Source: Viscum album | Lineage: Eukaryota > Streptophyta > Magnoliopsida > Santalales > Viscaceae | Direction of reading: 5' to 3' | NCBI GenBank assembly: GCA_963277665.1 | Contig: OY728130.1 | Location: 1,360,082,393-1,360,146,392 of the forward strand | DNA length: 64,000 bases | In this document: one piece after another, positions 21,321-35,040 of the stretch | Layout of the letters: each line of letters begins with the position of its first letter | Numbering within the stretch: the stretch's first letter is position 1 | Notes under the pieces: generated by a model | The model's database searches: none | What the model was told of the DNA's origin: nothing | Seen by the model: only the letters and a program-made list of their open reading frames with translations | Made by a program: the position numbers and the translations under genes

Positions 21321-24300
21321 TGTCCCGAATCGCCTTCATTGAGATGATGGAAGGGACAATAAATTGCTAAACCCTTACTTCCACAAGTTGAAGGAGAGAT
21401 AATGGCCCCTGAGCCCCACTTTCAATAGGCCTCAGAGTAGAGACTAGCACCAAGGTTATAAAATCACACATAAAATGGCAAGCATTACACTTTTTACTTA
21501 GTAGGATTGGGATATATGATGGTAAGAACCCAAAAAACTCCAAAACTGAAGGTATAAGGATATTAAAACAAAAAATGCATTCCCATATGCATGTTCCAAA
21601 TAAATTACTACAAGGTACATGATAACTCCCAAGGTAAGTGCCAAATAAAATAAAATAAGACACGTAAACTGCCCCGTTGCACGAGATAATAAGATCTGGA
21701 ACAGTTCTCGATGTCCTCCTAGAAACCTAAAAACATATTTTTATATACATAGGGTGAGTATACAGGTATAAATAGTTGGGGAAACCAAAAGATTTCATGC
21801 ACAAGTGGGGAGGCATTATAATTCCCCGTGAGAAAAAAAGATAACCAAAGCACCATGAAAGGAAACTACCCACCCAAACCTCACCAAGACACACTTCTCA
21901 GATAATGCAAGTCAAGTAAAGTAATAGTAATACACATGGATGTTTGGGTACCCCACGCTACTTTCCAAATGGTTATTGAAGACATCCTATACGTCAGACC
22001 TCCCTCACCATTCTCAATGCAGTCCCATTGCCGCCCCAACAACAACATTTTGGGTCATCACAACCACAGCTATACTCGCAAACACTTGAGCCTACATAAC
22101 CACATCTGACCACGCCCACATACACATAGTCTATAATAACTACCACCATGCCCGATGACAACTAGGCCTGAAAAACTACATCTACACCCGAAGACACTTG
22201 GGCCTCATCTTGAAGACACTTGGGAAACAACCTACCCGCACACACCAAGGCAAACCACCGCAACTACCCTGCCAAAAGAATCCTGAGCTATAATGGACCT
22301 CAGGACGTTACAGCCTACCCAAAGAGTCTTGGGCCACTTGGGAAAGGGAGCATAAAAGGAGCAAATAACTATCCACTCATAGGAGTGTTGGGAAAAGAAA
22401 CTCCCCCATGAAATGGGGTGTTCAGCACAAAGTACTCAACTTTGGTGGGGCGCGAATAAAAACCATAAGAACTAAATTATACATATAGGTAAAAAAGCAC
22501 TCATCCCAACCTAGGGGTTTCAAAACCAGCTCATACACACGCACCCTCATTGCTATTCATTCATAGAAAGCACAACAGCCAAAATCGAGTAACAACTCAT
22601 TCATGAAAAACAATTCTCAATTGAACCCATTCTCGTTATCACATTCAAGTGGTTTCATTTAAAATAATTCTTCACTACTAGGCAACTAACAAGAATAGCC
22701 ACAAGCCAAGGAACCAAAAACAACCTAGCATCAAATTAAGCATTCACACCAGGTTCTCTTGTAAAGTCACAACAACAAAATGGATCTATGAGATCCCTCA
22801 AATTATTGGAACCAAACCAAGGACCAACATATAGCCCCACATGGACATAGATTCACAACCCAAAAACTGTACAATAGGGGATATCATCCCCATCCACATC
22901 ACCCCCCAAGCATCAAGCAGATTAACCCCACAAATCATTAAAAACAGAGCTAGGAAGTTTTTATATTTAAACACACCATTCCTTTAGTTTTGCCTTTCCG
23001 TTTGGTTAACCGGGGTGACCAAAATAGAATTATTATTAATGTTTCATCAATATAATCAACTGAGTTTATGTGATTAACTAGTTTTCATGTTACATTCATC
23101 CAATAAAAGAATTATCCAAAAAACAGAGGTTATTTAGTATGTAAGAAAGGACTACCAAGGTCCACAATTTTCGATGGACATAAGCCCATACAAAGCCCAA
23201 AATATAAATAAAGGTAATAGAGTAAAACATCATAAAAAAACACCCCATTCATTATTTAGAAAACATTTATTATCTTCTTCAAGGTTGGGTTTCATCCATG
23301 CCCCAAGGAAACATTATCATACCCACCCTACATGACCCACAGTAAAGAGAGATGAAGGAAAAACCCTACCTAGATGATCAAAGATCGAATTTTTTCTCCT
23401 CATGCCAAGAACTAGGGATGCGCGAATTACATGGGAAGAACTCTGAGGACTCTGAGAATGAGTAGGAAAGGCTCTAGCATAGGCACATAACTAGCCTTAG
23501 GAATAGGGACTCCAAACGCACAAACTAAATCAAAAGAGACCAGCCAAGAAGAAAAAAGAGACTCTGTATAAGGACCCGACCTTAGTACATTACATATTCT
23601 TGAATTAAATGAATAATTCACATTAAGGATCTTTTAAGGTTTAGAGTTTTAGAGAATTATGACATAAAAATTACATATCAAAAGATTAAAAAGTAGACAC
23701 TTCTACTATGTTCCCATAAAATAAAAAAAATCTTAAAAATAAACATTTCTAGTTCCATGCTTTAGATAGCATGTCTTTCCTTGATCTCATCCTTGACCCT
23801 ATTCATCTTTATGTCATGTGGAAAACATTTCAAAAACTTGGGATGAGCATAAAAATCTCAGTAAGGTTTATAAAAATATGGAAAGAAAACATTAGTCCAT
23901 GTATACATATGAATCAATGAAATCATACATTACTCATAAAACATAAGCACTTTAACATACCTCATTAAATCATAAGATTTAGGAATAACTCATAGAAATC
24001 ATAAGAAATAAAGGTAACTTGAGGCATTCATAACATTATTACATAGGTAGTAACCCTCATGGTTATGTTTGGAATACCCATCATAGTATAGTCCCTAAAT
24101 ATTTTCAGAGAAACCTTAGCATTTAACCCCTTCACGTTACCCAATGCATTGGAGAGCTATATCAGGCTCACCCACCCTTAGTTTATCACGGAACCACTCG
24201 TCTTCATAAACAATGCCCAAGAACCATAAAATAATCATAACACATAACTTATTCATAATGGAAAGATAACATTCCCACATTGCAATAACAATATAACATT

Positions 24301-24914
24301 TTAAGATATTGAAATAATGAATCCATTCTAAAACCCATTTTCAAAACCATTTAAAACATTTAATAAAGAGATTTTTGAATCATAGTGTCCCATACCACAT
24401 TGAATATTTTAACATTTTAAACCATTAATATCTATATAAATAAATCCTTAAAACCATTCTGAAAACATGGATATAAATGAGAAATATTTATAAGAATAAA
24501 TCATTAAAACATTTAAAACGATATTTTAGATAAAAGGATTTTAACAATGTGAGTGACACTTGAATACAATAATTGAGGAATAACATTTAATCAGAACTTT
24601 ATAATATCATGAGAATAAAGTGATTCATGATATAATATTCCAAATACACTATATACACCATATAAGAGTGAATTGGTGCACAACAATAATAAAGACTCAA
24701 TAGAAATGTAAAATGAGATGAAATCCCTTATAAAGAAGGTATCCTTAAATTAAGGATAAATCAATCTCATAATTATGGGAAAAAGGTATAAATACACTTA
24801 ATATAAGTGTATATTAAGTGTAAAACAACCATATTTCAATCACACATATTCATATGGTGGCATATTCAATAACTACAAGTTGAACCCAAAGAAATCAAAA
24901 TTGGCTTAAGAAGT

Positions 24915-25735
24915 TCCCTTGGTAAAATTCGACAGCCTAACGTCGTCACTTTAAAATTCATAAAATTAGTTGATGAGAGAGAAAATGGTATCTCATCACT
25001 TGGACATATAATCTACCTTAATAATGATATAGAATAACATATCCCAACATAAAATTATTTAAATTAAAAGACAAAACAAAATGAGTCTTTTTAAAAAGAG
25101 GAGTGTGAAAGGTTCCCTTACCGATTTGGGAAACATTCGAAACGTACACCCCATGAAAGAAGGGTCATACAATGAAGATGTAAATACCAATAAATGAGAG
25201 TATATTATAAAAATAGTAAAATAATGGGAAGTACATGCACCACACAAAAGGAAATAGTGTCCAATGTGTCATGAATCTCACGGGAATAAAAAGTGAGATG
25301 AAAATCCCCTTATGAAAATTCAGCAGCCTAACGACGCCCCATAAAACTTCCAAAAATGTATTGATGAGATCAAATAGGGTCTCTCATCTTATTAACATAA
25401 AATTTAAAGAAATATTAATATAAAATAACATCCCCCAACATAAGAAATAGTAGTTTAAAGTAAGTTACATAAAAGAGTACTTAAAAAGAAAGGGAGAGGT
25501 AGGATCCTTTACGAAAATTCGTCAGCCTAACTGCACCACAAAAAAATTCTAAAAATGAATTGATTTGAGTAATAGGTGTTATATCATCATATGAAAAAAA
25601 AAATTACAGTATGTTTTATATAAAAGATAATACTCCAACATAAGAACATGGAGTATAAATGAAATGACATAAAAGAGGGTACTTAAAAAGAAATGGAGGG
25701 GTCGGATCCCTTACCTCAAGTCTGACTTGTCTTGT
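24915..25735 (-). repeat. Three tandem subrepeats inside B 3' LTR
   Basis: The word CAGCCTAACG/TCAGCCTAACTG recurs at about 24932, 25324 and 25522, each time inside a unit ending in a CCCTTAC or GATCCTTTACG block. B's 5' LTR has the same three (about 31515, 31908 and 32107). A has two. Confidence 0.6.
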
Positions 25736-26816
25736 TCGTTCCTTTATATTCCTGAATAATAATCTTTTTTCAATTTATAATTTCTTAAGGACCTACTTTA
25801 AAGTTTATTATCCAATTCATATCACATATTATAATGTTATAATAATTAGTTAATTATGTGAGTTCATTTTAAATGTTTTTTTCGATGTTTGGTACATGAG
25901 TCAAAAATGAACTTGTTTGGAAAGAATCATCCATGTAGTTATAATTACATCATCTCCAGAATATTATTAATGACTTAAATATCATATATATCTAATACAT
26001 ATCCATTTAATACTATTCCATAACATTTGGTGATAAAAAGAAATGAAATGCACCATTCATGGAGACGGTAGGTCGTACGTACGCATGAACGCTACTTTCA
26101 TTTCTTTGTCATATTAATGTAATTAAAATTAATTGAGATATATATATATTATAATTCCAGTATAATATATATGTTATATAGGTCACATATGTTCATTAAT
26201 TTCATTCGTTATACATTCCATGTGTTGAATGAACAAGTCACATCACTTGAGGGGGCGGTAGTCCACACTTCCTCATATGAAATTATCGCATTTGCAAAAC
26301 ATGAAAATAATAATGGTATGTTTTAAATATAAAATACATAATCATATAGAAAACATAAATACCATATATATCATATATAAAATACGGTGACATCATAATG
26401 GCCACCTTTAATGGTGTTAAAAGAATATTGAACAATCATCGTTTCGTGAGGTAGTAATTCGCCATCCACAGAAACAGTATGTTCTTCAACCATTAGATGG
26501 ATGTGTGTGTAAGTGTAGCTAGAATAATTCTTATAACAAAATACTAGTATATTTAAGATACTGGTTTTGTTATGAAATAATGTAATAAAAAGAGTTTAGG
26601 GGGTTGGAGAAGCAAAATAAAACAAAAGAACATAAGAGAAGACATTACCTTTAAATCGGGTAACTCTCTTTGGTTTGAACCAAAAGGGTTTTTTGAAGAT
26701 CAATCTGCCTAATTTGAGGCTTCAATGATTAAGAGAGGGATGTGGAGAGATGAAATGGATAGGTTTTGGACGAGCCAAAGGCTCTAGAGGTGTGGGTAAG
26801 GAGGTAGAGGTGGGGG

Positions 26817-26825
26817 CCTTTTATA
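26817..26825 (-). promoter_or_regulatory. TATA box of B 3' LTR
   Basis: TATAAAAGG on the - strand, in the same C-rich context as in A. Confidence 0.45.
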
Positions 26826-28454
26826 AGAGGGGGGAGGGGCACTCATGGAAAGTCAAGAGAAGTTACTTTATTTTAAAATGAGTTTTGGATTTCAAAGGTC
26901 CCACATTGATATATTTTGAGGCTAAGGTGATAAGGGTTCTAAATATAATCATCCAATCAGTTTTTTCCAAGTGTATGTCTTGGATTTTAAATTATCTTTT
27001 CATTTTATTTGAATCATTCATTAATGAGATAATCGCCGCATCATCATGGTGTCATAAATAAATTTATTTATTTAATGTCTAAAAATTATAAAAAAACTAT
27101 CATGATGTAGTAAAACTTTTTAGCTTTCTAATGAATATTTATAGTCAAAAATATTACTTGTATAACCCCATGTGAAAATTATTTTAGTAAAACATTACAT
27201 GTTTGTGACATTTTTATTTTAACTTTAAATAAAAAGTTATTCATCTCATTTTCCTACCAAAGTGGCTCCATGGGGTCCCCATGTTGACCCATGGATTGTA
27301 TTTGTCGGAAATGACACATCAAATAATTGTAGGATATGTTTCAAGGTCATTTCTTATTATTATAATATTATCATTACCTTAAATTACACTAATTACCTTT
27401 AATAGCGATTAATAAATCTTAAAAGTTACTATTCACCAAAAATTATTTTCATCCCATTGAACCACATTTTACATCCTAATGACAACCATATATGTTTTAT
27501 TATTTAAATTCAAATCACAGAGGTGGTAAAATTTCATTTAAACGAAAAATCAGTTTTTTAACTACCACTTAGTGGTTTCACTATTCATAAAAAATTGATG
27601 TTTTTTAGAAAAATACCAAAAATACACTCTAAGTAATATTTGATATTCTGAATTCAAAAATGATGTCTATTTTACAAAATTCAAAACATATAATTTGAAT
27701 TAACTAATTTAATAATTAATTCCCGCTGTCAAAACAAATAGCGTGTTTTTAAGAAACAATATCTCTTAAAAGATTGACACTAGTTTAAGTCAAATTTCAA
27801 AGTGAAATTAATTCCAATGAACACCATTGGATTAAATGGTAAAAATATATTCTAATTGAACTTTAAAAACAAATTAAAATATGATCTAATCATATAAATA
27901 AATTATATAAAAAAAGTGGTATTGAATTAAAATACAGCATTTTACATTATTCATTAAAAAATGAACGTTATCGAAAAAAATACCAAAAATTTATACAAAG
28001 TAAATGTTGATGTCCTGATTCTAAAAAGAATTTAATTTTGTCAAATATAAAATATAAAATTTTCAAAAAGTGGATTTAAAAAGGGTTCGCCATCAAAAGG
28101 CGGTTAATCATCCTTTTAAAGAATATTAGAATATTTACGCTTAAAATTGGATTCATTCACATTTTAATCCTATAACATTTATTAGATAAAATTAGAAATA
28201 TTTGAAAAAATATATATAATCATTTTGTAGTTAGTTCTGTCCATTATCACCATTACAACGGATAGGCATTAACTACCATTTAAAATAATATTATTTTATT
28301 ATTAGAGTGCAATGTAATATTTCCAAGAAACTCGTTGTTGCGTATTGAGTACGCAATCGAGCATAGCATTCCCTTTAAATTAATATTAAAATTTTATTCA
28401 CAAATATGGATAAATATAAAAATGTCATATTCTTTATTTACCTTGGGTGTTACA

Positions 28455-28540
28455 TCCTTCCCCCCTTTTGGGTATTGCGTCCTCGCAATTTTAAAATTGG
28501 GCTCGGAAACTTCATTAAAAGTCCCACATCAGAACAAGAG
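28455..28540 (-). pseudogene. B polypurine tract and remnant of the pol C-terminus
   Basis: On the - strand, AAAAGGGGGGAAGGA (28469-28455) abuts the 3' LTR and is an excellent polypurine tract. Just upstream the translation reads LKLRGRNTQKGGKDV, like the last residues of plant Ty3/gypsy pol, where this coding stretch overlaps the tract. Everything between this tail and the gag start is gone, so B is an internal-deletion derivative of a gypsy element. Confidence 0.65.
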
Positions 28541-29686
28541 TCACTAAAACTATCACTTTAAAAGAAAGAAATAGAGGTACATAGGTCACCCAAGTAAACC
28601 CATACTAGGATTCCATATAGGAAAACATGGACATGAAAGAAAAAAAAGGTCATGTTCTGAGGGAGAGTGATAGAAAACATGTTTAGGAGAAAGTTAACCA
28701 CCCGAAAATCACAAACTTGTGATGGGTTAACTGGTATTTGATACCCCAGTAAGAAACTTTAACAGAAAACATTTTAGTTTTATGTTACTTTTCATTGAGG
28801 AATTTATTTATGAGCTTAACTAAATCATAAAGAAACATACTTGTCCTGTTGACTTTCATCTTTTTCTAGATATCTTACACAAACTCATATTTTCTCCAAA
28901 AGACGAGTATTTAAGAAGACTTGTTCACATTAAGAGTACTATAATCAACTTCTAGAGAATCACCTAATCCCAAAAAAAGAAATATATACTTCCCATGTCT
29001 TTAGACCTTAACCAAAACCAAAACCAAAAAGGTTAGTACAAGACCAGATAATACCCAAAAAGGACAATCTTTTATAAAAAATCAATTCTTAATCTCCAAA
29101 ATTTTGTCAAACAATACCCAACATTCAACAAAGACTATTCAATAAACATCTATCCATAAAATTCTTCAAAGTAACCAAAACTAAGATAGAAACCCAAATA
29201 TCTGAAGGATTTAATCACAGTCTTCCAAGATAAATCATAACATTTATCTCCAAATAACATCAATTACTCTTAAAGTCTCATACTGAAAAGTAATTAACCT
29301 AATCACATTTCCTCCATGATAGGTTAATAATTTCCATAGATAACTCAAAATCAACTTATTCTAGATTCAAAAGATCATATAACTAAAAATAATTAGTCAA
29401 ACTAACTAGGGACTTCATGTAGTCCAGTGGTAGGTGATAAATACTAGTGGCACTTTGGTTGTGGGTTCGATTCCCACAGCTTCATCCGACATGACAGGTT
29501 GTCACACGGTCTACATGTTGTACTTTTTACAAAACTACATAATTCTTATAACATTCCCCAAAAATCGATAATATCTTCACAAATAACCATAACATAATTT
29601 AAACTCATGTTTATCTCATGTCGTTCATATTCCATCATAACATATAGTAACACATAATTACCTCAAAAGATAGGATCATATAAACC
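28541..29686 (-). other. B non-coding interior
   Basis: AT-rich, no frame with gag or pol similarity that I can recognise. A SINE-like insert occupies 29409-29531. The rest may be degenerate pol or unrelated filler. Confidence 0.55.
29409..29531 (+). mobile_element. tRNA-derived SINE-like insertion
   Basis: A perfect polymerase III A box (TAGTCCAGTGG, 29420-29430) and B box (GGTTCGATTCC, 29464-29474) are 33 bp apart. The T-arm stem GTGGG/CCCAC is perfect. The sequences that would form the acceptor stem do not pair, so it is not a tRNA gene. It ends in TACTTTTTAC and is flanked by AAACTAACTA (29399-29408) and AAACTACATA (29532-29541), a plausible target duplication. Size (about 120 bp) and structure fit a short plant SINE. 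The family is not identified. Confidence 0.6.
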
Positions 29687-29923
29687 CTAATGGTTACCTT
29701 TATTATTATTACATGAACTTCCACATCGAGTTGGTTCTCTCGTACATGATGCATTAGAATACTCACCAAGGTTCAAGTGGTTAATCATGAATCTTGATAG
29801 TTGGTTTAGAATAACCACAAGATTTCTCATTGAATCCCCCATTTCATCAAGTCTCTTAATCAGAGAACCACCACAGTTTCCTTCAAACCCATTGTCACTT
29901 TGGTTCCTGCTAGATCCGTCCAT
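29687..29923 (-). pseudogene. B gag N-terminal fragment (78 codons)
   Basis: The frame opens with ATG at 29923, about 220 bp after the primer site, the usual place for gag. The protein (MDGSSRNQSDNGFEG...) is hydrophilic with a short amphipathic stretch around residues 24-50 and then stops. It lacks the Retrotrans_gag core and zinc knuckle. A's leader leads to the same ATG-GAC/GAT start. Assignment to gag is by position and by the A/B comparison. Confidence 0.5.
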
Positions 29924-30142
29924 TTACTAAAACCAAAAAGCTCAGTGTGAGTATATCAACAAAATCATCATGTACTAAAGATGAAGATAAACACTAAGGT
30001 ATAATTATCCAAGTTATCTCAAACTCATTCCAACATTCAAAAATAACAACGAATCTATCTAATATAATAACCATTATGGTTATACACAACTTTTCACTTA
30101 TGCTTAAACAACACTCTAACCTCTAAAGTTATTTAAACCGAA

Positions 30143-30153
30143 CTTTGAAAACA
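30143..30153 (-). other. B primer-binding site, degenerate
   Basis: The + strand CTTTGAAAACA aligns with CTCTGATACCA of A, two bases from the LTR edge. Three or four changes make it unlikely to prime now. Confidence 0.6.
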
Positions 30154-30155
30154 TC

Positions 30156-33100
30156 TATATGGAGTCGACCTTAGTATATTACATATTCCTCAATTAAATG
30201 AATAATTAACATTGGGGATTTTTGAGGTTTAGAGTTTTTGAGAATTAGGACATAACTATTACATCTCAAAAGATTACAAAGTATACACTTCTACTAAGTT
30301 TCTATAAAATAAAAAAAATATTAAAAATAAACATTTCTAGTTCCATGCTTTAGATATCATGTCTTTCCTTGATCCCATCCTTGACCCTATTCATCTTTAA
30401 GTCCTCTGTAAAACATTTCAAAAACTTCGGATGAGCATAAAAATTTCAGTAAGGGTTATAAAAAAACGGAAATAAAACAATAGTCCATGTATACATACGA
30501 ATCAATGAAATCATACTTTACTCATAAAACATAATCACTTTAACATACCTCATTAAATCATATGATTTAGGAATAACTCATATAAATGAAAATACATAAA
30601 GGTAACTTGAGGCATTCATAACATTCTTACATAGTGAGTAACCCTCATGGTTACGTTTGGAATACCCATCACAGTATATTCCTTAAATCTCTTCAGAGAA
30701 ACCTTAGCGTTTAACCCTGTCACGTACCCAATGCATTAGAGAGCTATATTGGGCTCACCCTACCTTCGTTTATCAAGGAACCACCCGTCTTCATAAAAAA
30801 TGCCCAAGAACCATAACATAATCATAGCACATAAATTAAGCATAAAGGAAAGATAACATTACCACATTGCAATAACAATATAACTTTTTAAGATATTGAA
30901 ATATTGAATCCATTCTAAATACAATTTTCAAAACCATTTAAAACATTTAATAAAGAGATTTTTGAATCAAAGGGTCCCATACCACTTTGAAGATTTTAAC
31001 ATTTTAAACCATTAATATCCATATAAATTAATCCTTAAAACCATTTTTAAAACAGGGATATAAATGAGAAATATTTATAATAATAAATCATTAAAACATT
31101 TAAAATGATATTTTAGTTAAAGGGTTTTTAACAAAGTGAGTGACACTTAAATACAATAATTGAGGAATAACATTTAATCAGAACTTTATAATACAATGAG
31201 AATAAAGGGATTCATGATATAATATTCCAAAGGACAGTATATACACCATATAAGAGTGAATTGTGCACAACAACAAAGAAGTCTCAATAGAAATGTAAAA
31301 TGAGATGAAATCCCTCATAAAGAATGTATCCTTAAATTAAGGATAAATCAATCTCATAATTATGGGTGAAAAGTATAAATACAACCAATATAAGTGTATA
31401 TTAAGTGTAAAAAAACATAGGTAATTCATACATATTCATAGGGTGACATATTCAATAACTACAATTTGAACCCAAAGAAATCGAAATTTGGTTAAGAAGT
31501 TCCCTTGGTAAAATTGGACAGCCTAACAGCGTCACGTTAAAATTTATAAAATTAGTTGATGAGAGAGAAAATGGAATCTCATCACTTGGACATAAAATTT
31601 ACATCAATAAGGATATATAAGTACATATCCCAACATAAAACGATGTAAATTAAAAACATAACAAAATGAGTCTTTTTAAAAAAAGGAGTGTGAAAGGTTC
31701 CCTTACCGATTTGGGAAACTTTCGAAATGTACACCCCATGAAATAAGGTTCATACAATGAAGATGTAAATACCCATAAATGAGAATATATTATACAAATA
31801 GTAAAAAAGTGGGCAGTACATACACCACACAAAATGTAATAGTGGCCAATGTAGCATGAATCTCATGGGAATAAAAATTGAGATGAAAATCCCCTTATGA
31901 AAATTTGGTAGCCTAACGGAGCCACATTAAACTTCCAAAAATGTATTGATGAGATCAAATAGGGTCTCTCATAATATTAACATAAAATTTACAGAAAGAG
32001 GAATATAAAATAACATCCCCCAACATAATAAATAGGAGATTAAAGTAAGTTACATAAAAATAGTACTTAAAAAGAGAGGGAAAGGTAGGATCGTTTGCGA
32101 AAATTCGATAGCCTAACAGCGCCACTTAAAATTTATAAAAATGAAATGATGAGAGTAATAGTGGGTATCTATTCATATGAAAATAAAAATTACAGTATGG
32201 TTAATATAAAATAACATCCTCCAACATAAGAACATAGATCATAAATTAAATGACATAAAAGAGGGTACTTGAAATGAAAGAGAGGGGTCAGATCCCTTAC
32301 CTCAAGTCTGACTTGTCTTGTTCGTTCCTTTATATTACTGAATAATAAACTTATATAAATTTATAATTTCTTAATTACCTAATTTAAATTTTATTATCCA
32401 ATTAATATCTCATATTATAATTTTATAATAATTAGTTAATTATGTGAGTTCATATCAAATGTTTTTGTCGATGTTTGGTACATGAGTCAAAAATGAACAT
32501 GTTTGAAAAGAATCGTCCATGTAGTTATAAGTACATCATCTCAAGAATAGTATTAATGATTTAAATATCATATATATCCATTAAATATCCATTTTATACT
32601 ATTCCATAACATTTGGATATAAACGGATATGAAATGCACCGTTCATGGAGACGGTAGGCCGTACGTACGCATAAACGCTACTTTCATTTCTTTGTCATAT
32701 TAATGGAATTAAAATTAATTGAAAGATATATATATATTATAATTCCAGTATAATATATATTTTATATAGGTCACATAAGTTCATTAATTTAATTCTTTAT
32801 ACATTCCATGTATTTTATGAACGATTCACATCACTTGAGGGGGCGGTAGTCCACACTTCCTCGTATGAAATTATCGCATTTGCACAACATGCAAAGAATA
32901 ATGGTATGTTTTAAATATAAAATACATAAGCATATAGAAAAAATAAATAACATATATATCATATATAAATTACAGTGACACCATAAGTTCTATCTTTAAA
33001 GGTGTTAAAATAATATTGAACAATCATCGTTTCGTGAGGTAGTAATTCCCCATCCACAGAAACAATATGTTCTTCAACCATTAGACGGATGTGTGTGTAA

Positions 33101-35040
33101 GTGTAGCTCAAATATTTCTTATAAAAACATACTAGTATATTTAATATACTTTTTTTATTACAAAATAAATGAATAAAAAGAGTTTAGGGGGTTAGAGAAG
33201 CAAAATAAAACAAAAGAACATAAGAGAAGACATTACCTTTAAATCGGGTAACTCCCTTTGGTTTGAACCAAAAGGGTTTCTTGAAGGGATTTCTGCCTAA
33301 GGTTAGGCTTCAAAGATTAAAAGAGAGATGTGGAGAGATTAAATGGGTAGGGTTTGGGTGAGAAAATGGCTTGAGATGTGTGGGAAAAGAGGTAGAGTTG
33401 GGGGCCATTTATAAGAGGGTGGAGGGGCACTCATGGAAAGTCAAGAAATGTTACTTTATTTTAAAATGCTTTTCGGATTTCAAAGGTCCCACGTTGATAT
33501 ATTTCAAGGATAAGGTGCTAAGGGTTAGAAATATACTCATCCAATTAGTTTTTTCTAAGTGTAAGTCTTATATTTTACATTATCTTTTCATTTTATTTAA
33601 ATCGTTTATTAATGAGGTAATCGCTGCATCATCATGGTGTCATAAATAAATTAATTTATTTAATGTCTAAAAATTATAAATAAAATATCATGATGTAGGA
33701 AAGATTTTTATATTTCTAATTAATATTTATAGTAAAAAATATGACTTGTATAACCACATGTAAAAATTGTTTTTTGTAAAATAATACAAGTTTGTGGCAT
33801 TTTTATTTTAACTTTAAATAAAAAGTTATTAAAGTCATTTTCCTACCAATGTGGCTCCATGGGGTCCCCAAGTTGACCCATGGATTTTATCGGTCATACA
33901 TGACACATCCAATAAGGTTAGTACATGTTTCAAGGTCATTTCATATTATTATAACATTATCTTTATCTTAAATTACACTAATTACCTTTAATTACGATTA
34001 ATAAAACTTAAATGTTACTATTCACAAAAAATTATTTTCGTCCCATTGAACCACATTTTACATCCTAATTAAAACCATTTATGTTGTATTTTTTAAATTC
34101 GTATCACAGAGGTTGTAATATTTCATTTAAACGAAAAATCAATTTTTAAACTACCAATTAGTGGCTTCACTATTCATCAAAAATTGAAGTTTTTCAGAAA
34201 AATACCAAAAATTCACCCTAAGCTATATTTCATATTCCAAATTCAAAAAAATTTTCTAATTTACAAAATTCAAAACATATAAGTTTCATTAACTAATTTA
34301 ATAATTAATTCCAACTTTCAAAACAAATAGCGTGTTTTTAAGAAATAATATCTATTAAAAGATTGACACTAGTTTAGGTCCAATTTCAAAGTGAAATTAA
34401 TTCCAATGACCACCATTGGATTAAATGGTAAAAATATATTCTAATTTATCTTCAAAAACAATTCAAAAAATGATCTAATCATATAAATAAATTAGATTAA
34501 AAATATTTTTTGAATTAAAATATAGCATTTTACACTATTCATTAAAAAATGAACTTTATCGGAAAAATACCAAAAATTTATACAAAGTTAATTTTGATGT
34601 CCCGATTCTAAAAAGAATTTTATTTTTTCAAATATAACATATAAAATTTTCAAAAAGTGGATTTAAAAAGGGTTCGCCATTAAAAGGCGGTTAATCGACC
34701 TTTTAAAGAATATTAAAATATTTACACATAAAATTAGATTCTTTCGCATTTTAAGCCTCTAACATTTATTGGATAAAATTAAAAATATTTGAAAAACATA
34801 TATAATCATTTTTTAGTTAGTTCTGTTCATTCTCACCATTACAACAGCTAGGTGTTAACTACCATTTAAAATAATATTATTTTATTATTAGAGTGCAATG
34901 TATGATTTCCAAGAAACTCGTTGTTACATATTGGGTACGCCATCGAGCATAGGGTTCCCTTTAAATTAATATTAACATTTTATTCACAAATACAGATAAA
35001 TATAAAAATGTTATATTCTTTATTTACCTGTGGTGTTACA
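30156..35040 (-). repeat. B 5' LTR
   Basis: It aligns end to end with 23567-28454. Its - strand start is TGTAACACC at 35040. The TATA box (33405-33413) has one change. Subrepeats lie at about 31500-32320. Divergence from the 3' LTR is clearly larger than between the R1 LTRs. Confidence 0.88.

Larger units (their letters stand above)
23567..28454 (-). repeat. B 3' LTR
   Basis: On the - strand it starts TGTAACACCC at 28454 directly after the polypurine tract, and its far end reads CCTTATA at 23567. TATA box at 26817-26825. Conserved blocks at about 26055-26095, 26248-26275 and 26435-26510 match A. Bases 24915-25735 hold three subrepeats. Confidence 0.88.
23567..35040 (-). mobile_element. B: gypsy-derived non-autonomous element (LARD-like), inserted in E
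   Basis: Two LTRs of almost equal length (about 4,888 and 4,885 bp) enclose 1.7 kb. On the - strand the order is: LTR, degenerate primer site (30143-30153), a gag-start fragment (29923-29687), non-coding sequence with a SINE-like insert, a tiny remnant of the pol C-terminus, polypurine tract, LTR. Nearly all of gag-pol is missing, so this fits a large retrotransposon derivative that needs enzymes in trans. Flanks CTCTG (23562-23566) and CTCTA (35041-35045) match at four of five bases. It is a sister of A. Confidence 0.85.

Noticed and set aside
28335..28547. 70-codon + strand frame
   Set aside because: It spans the LTR/interior junction of B and is antisense to the polypurine tract and pol tail.
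29413..29484. A tRNA gene
   Set aside because: Polymerase III boxes and the T-arm are good, but the acceptor-stem halves do not pair, so it is called a SINE-like insert.
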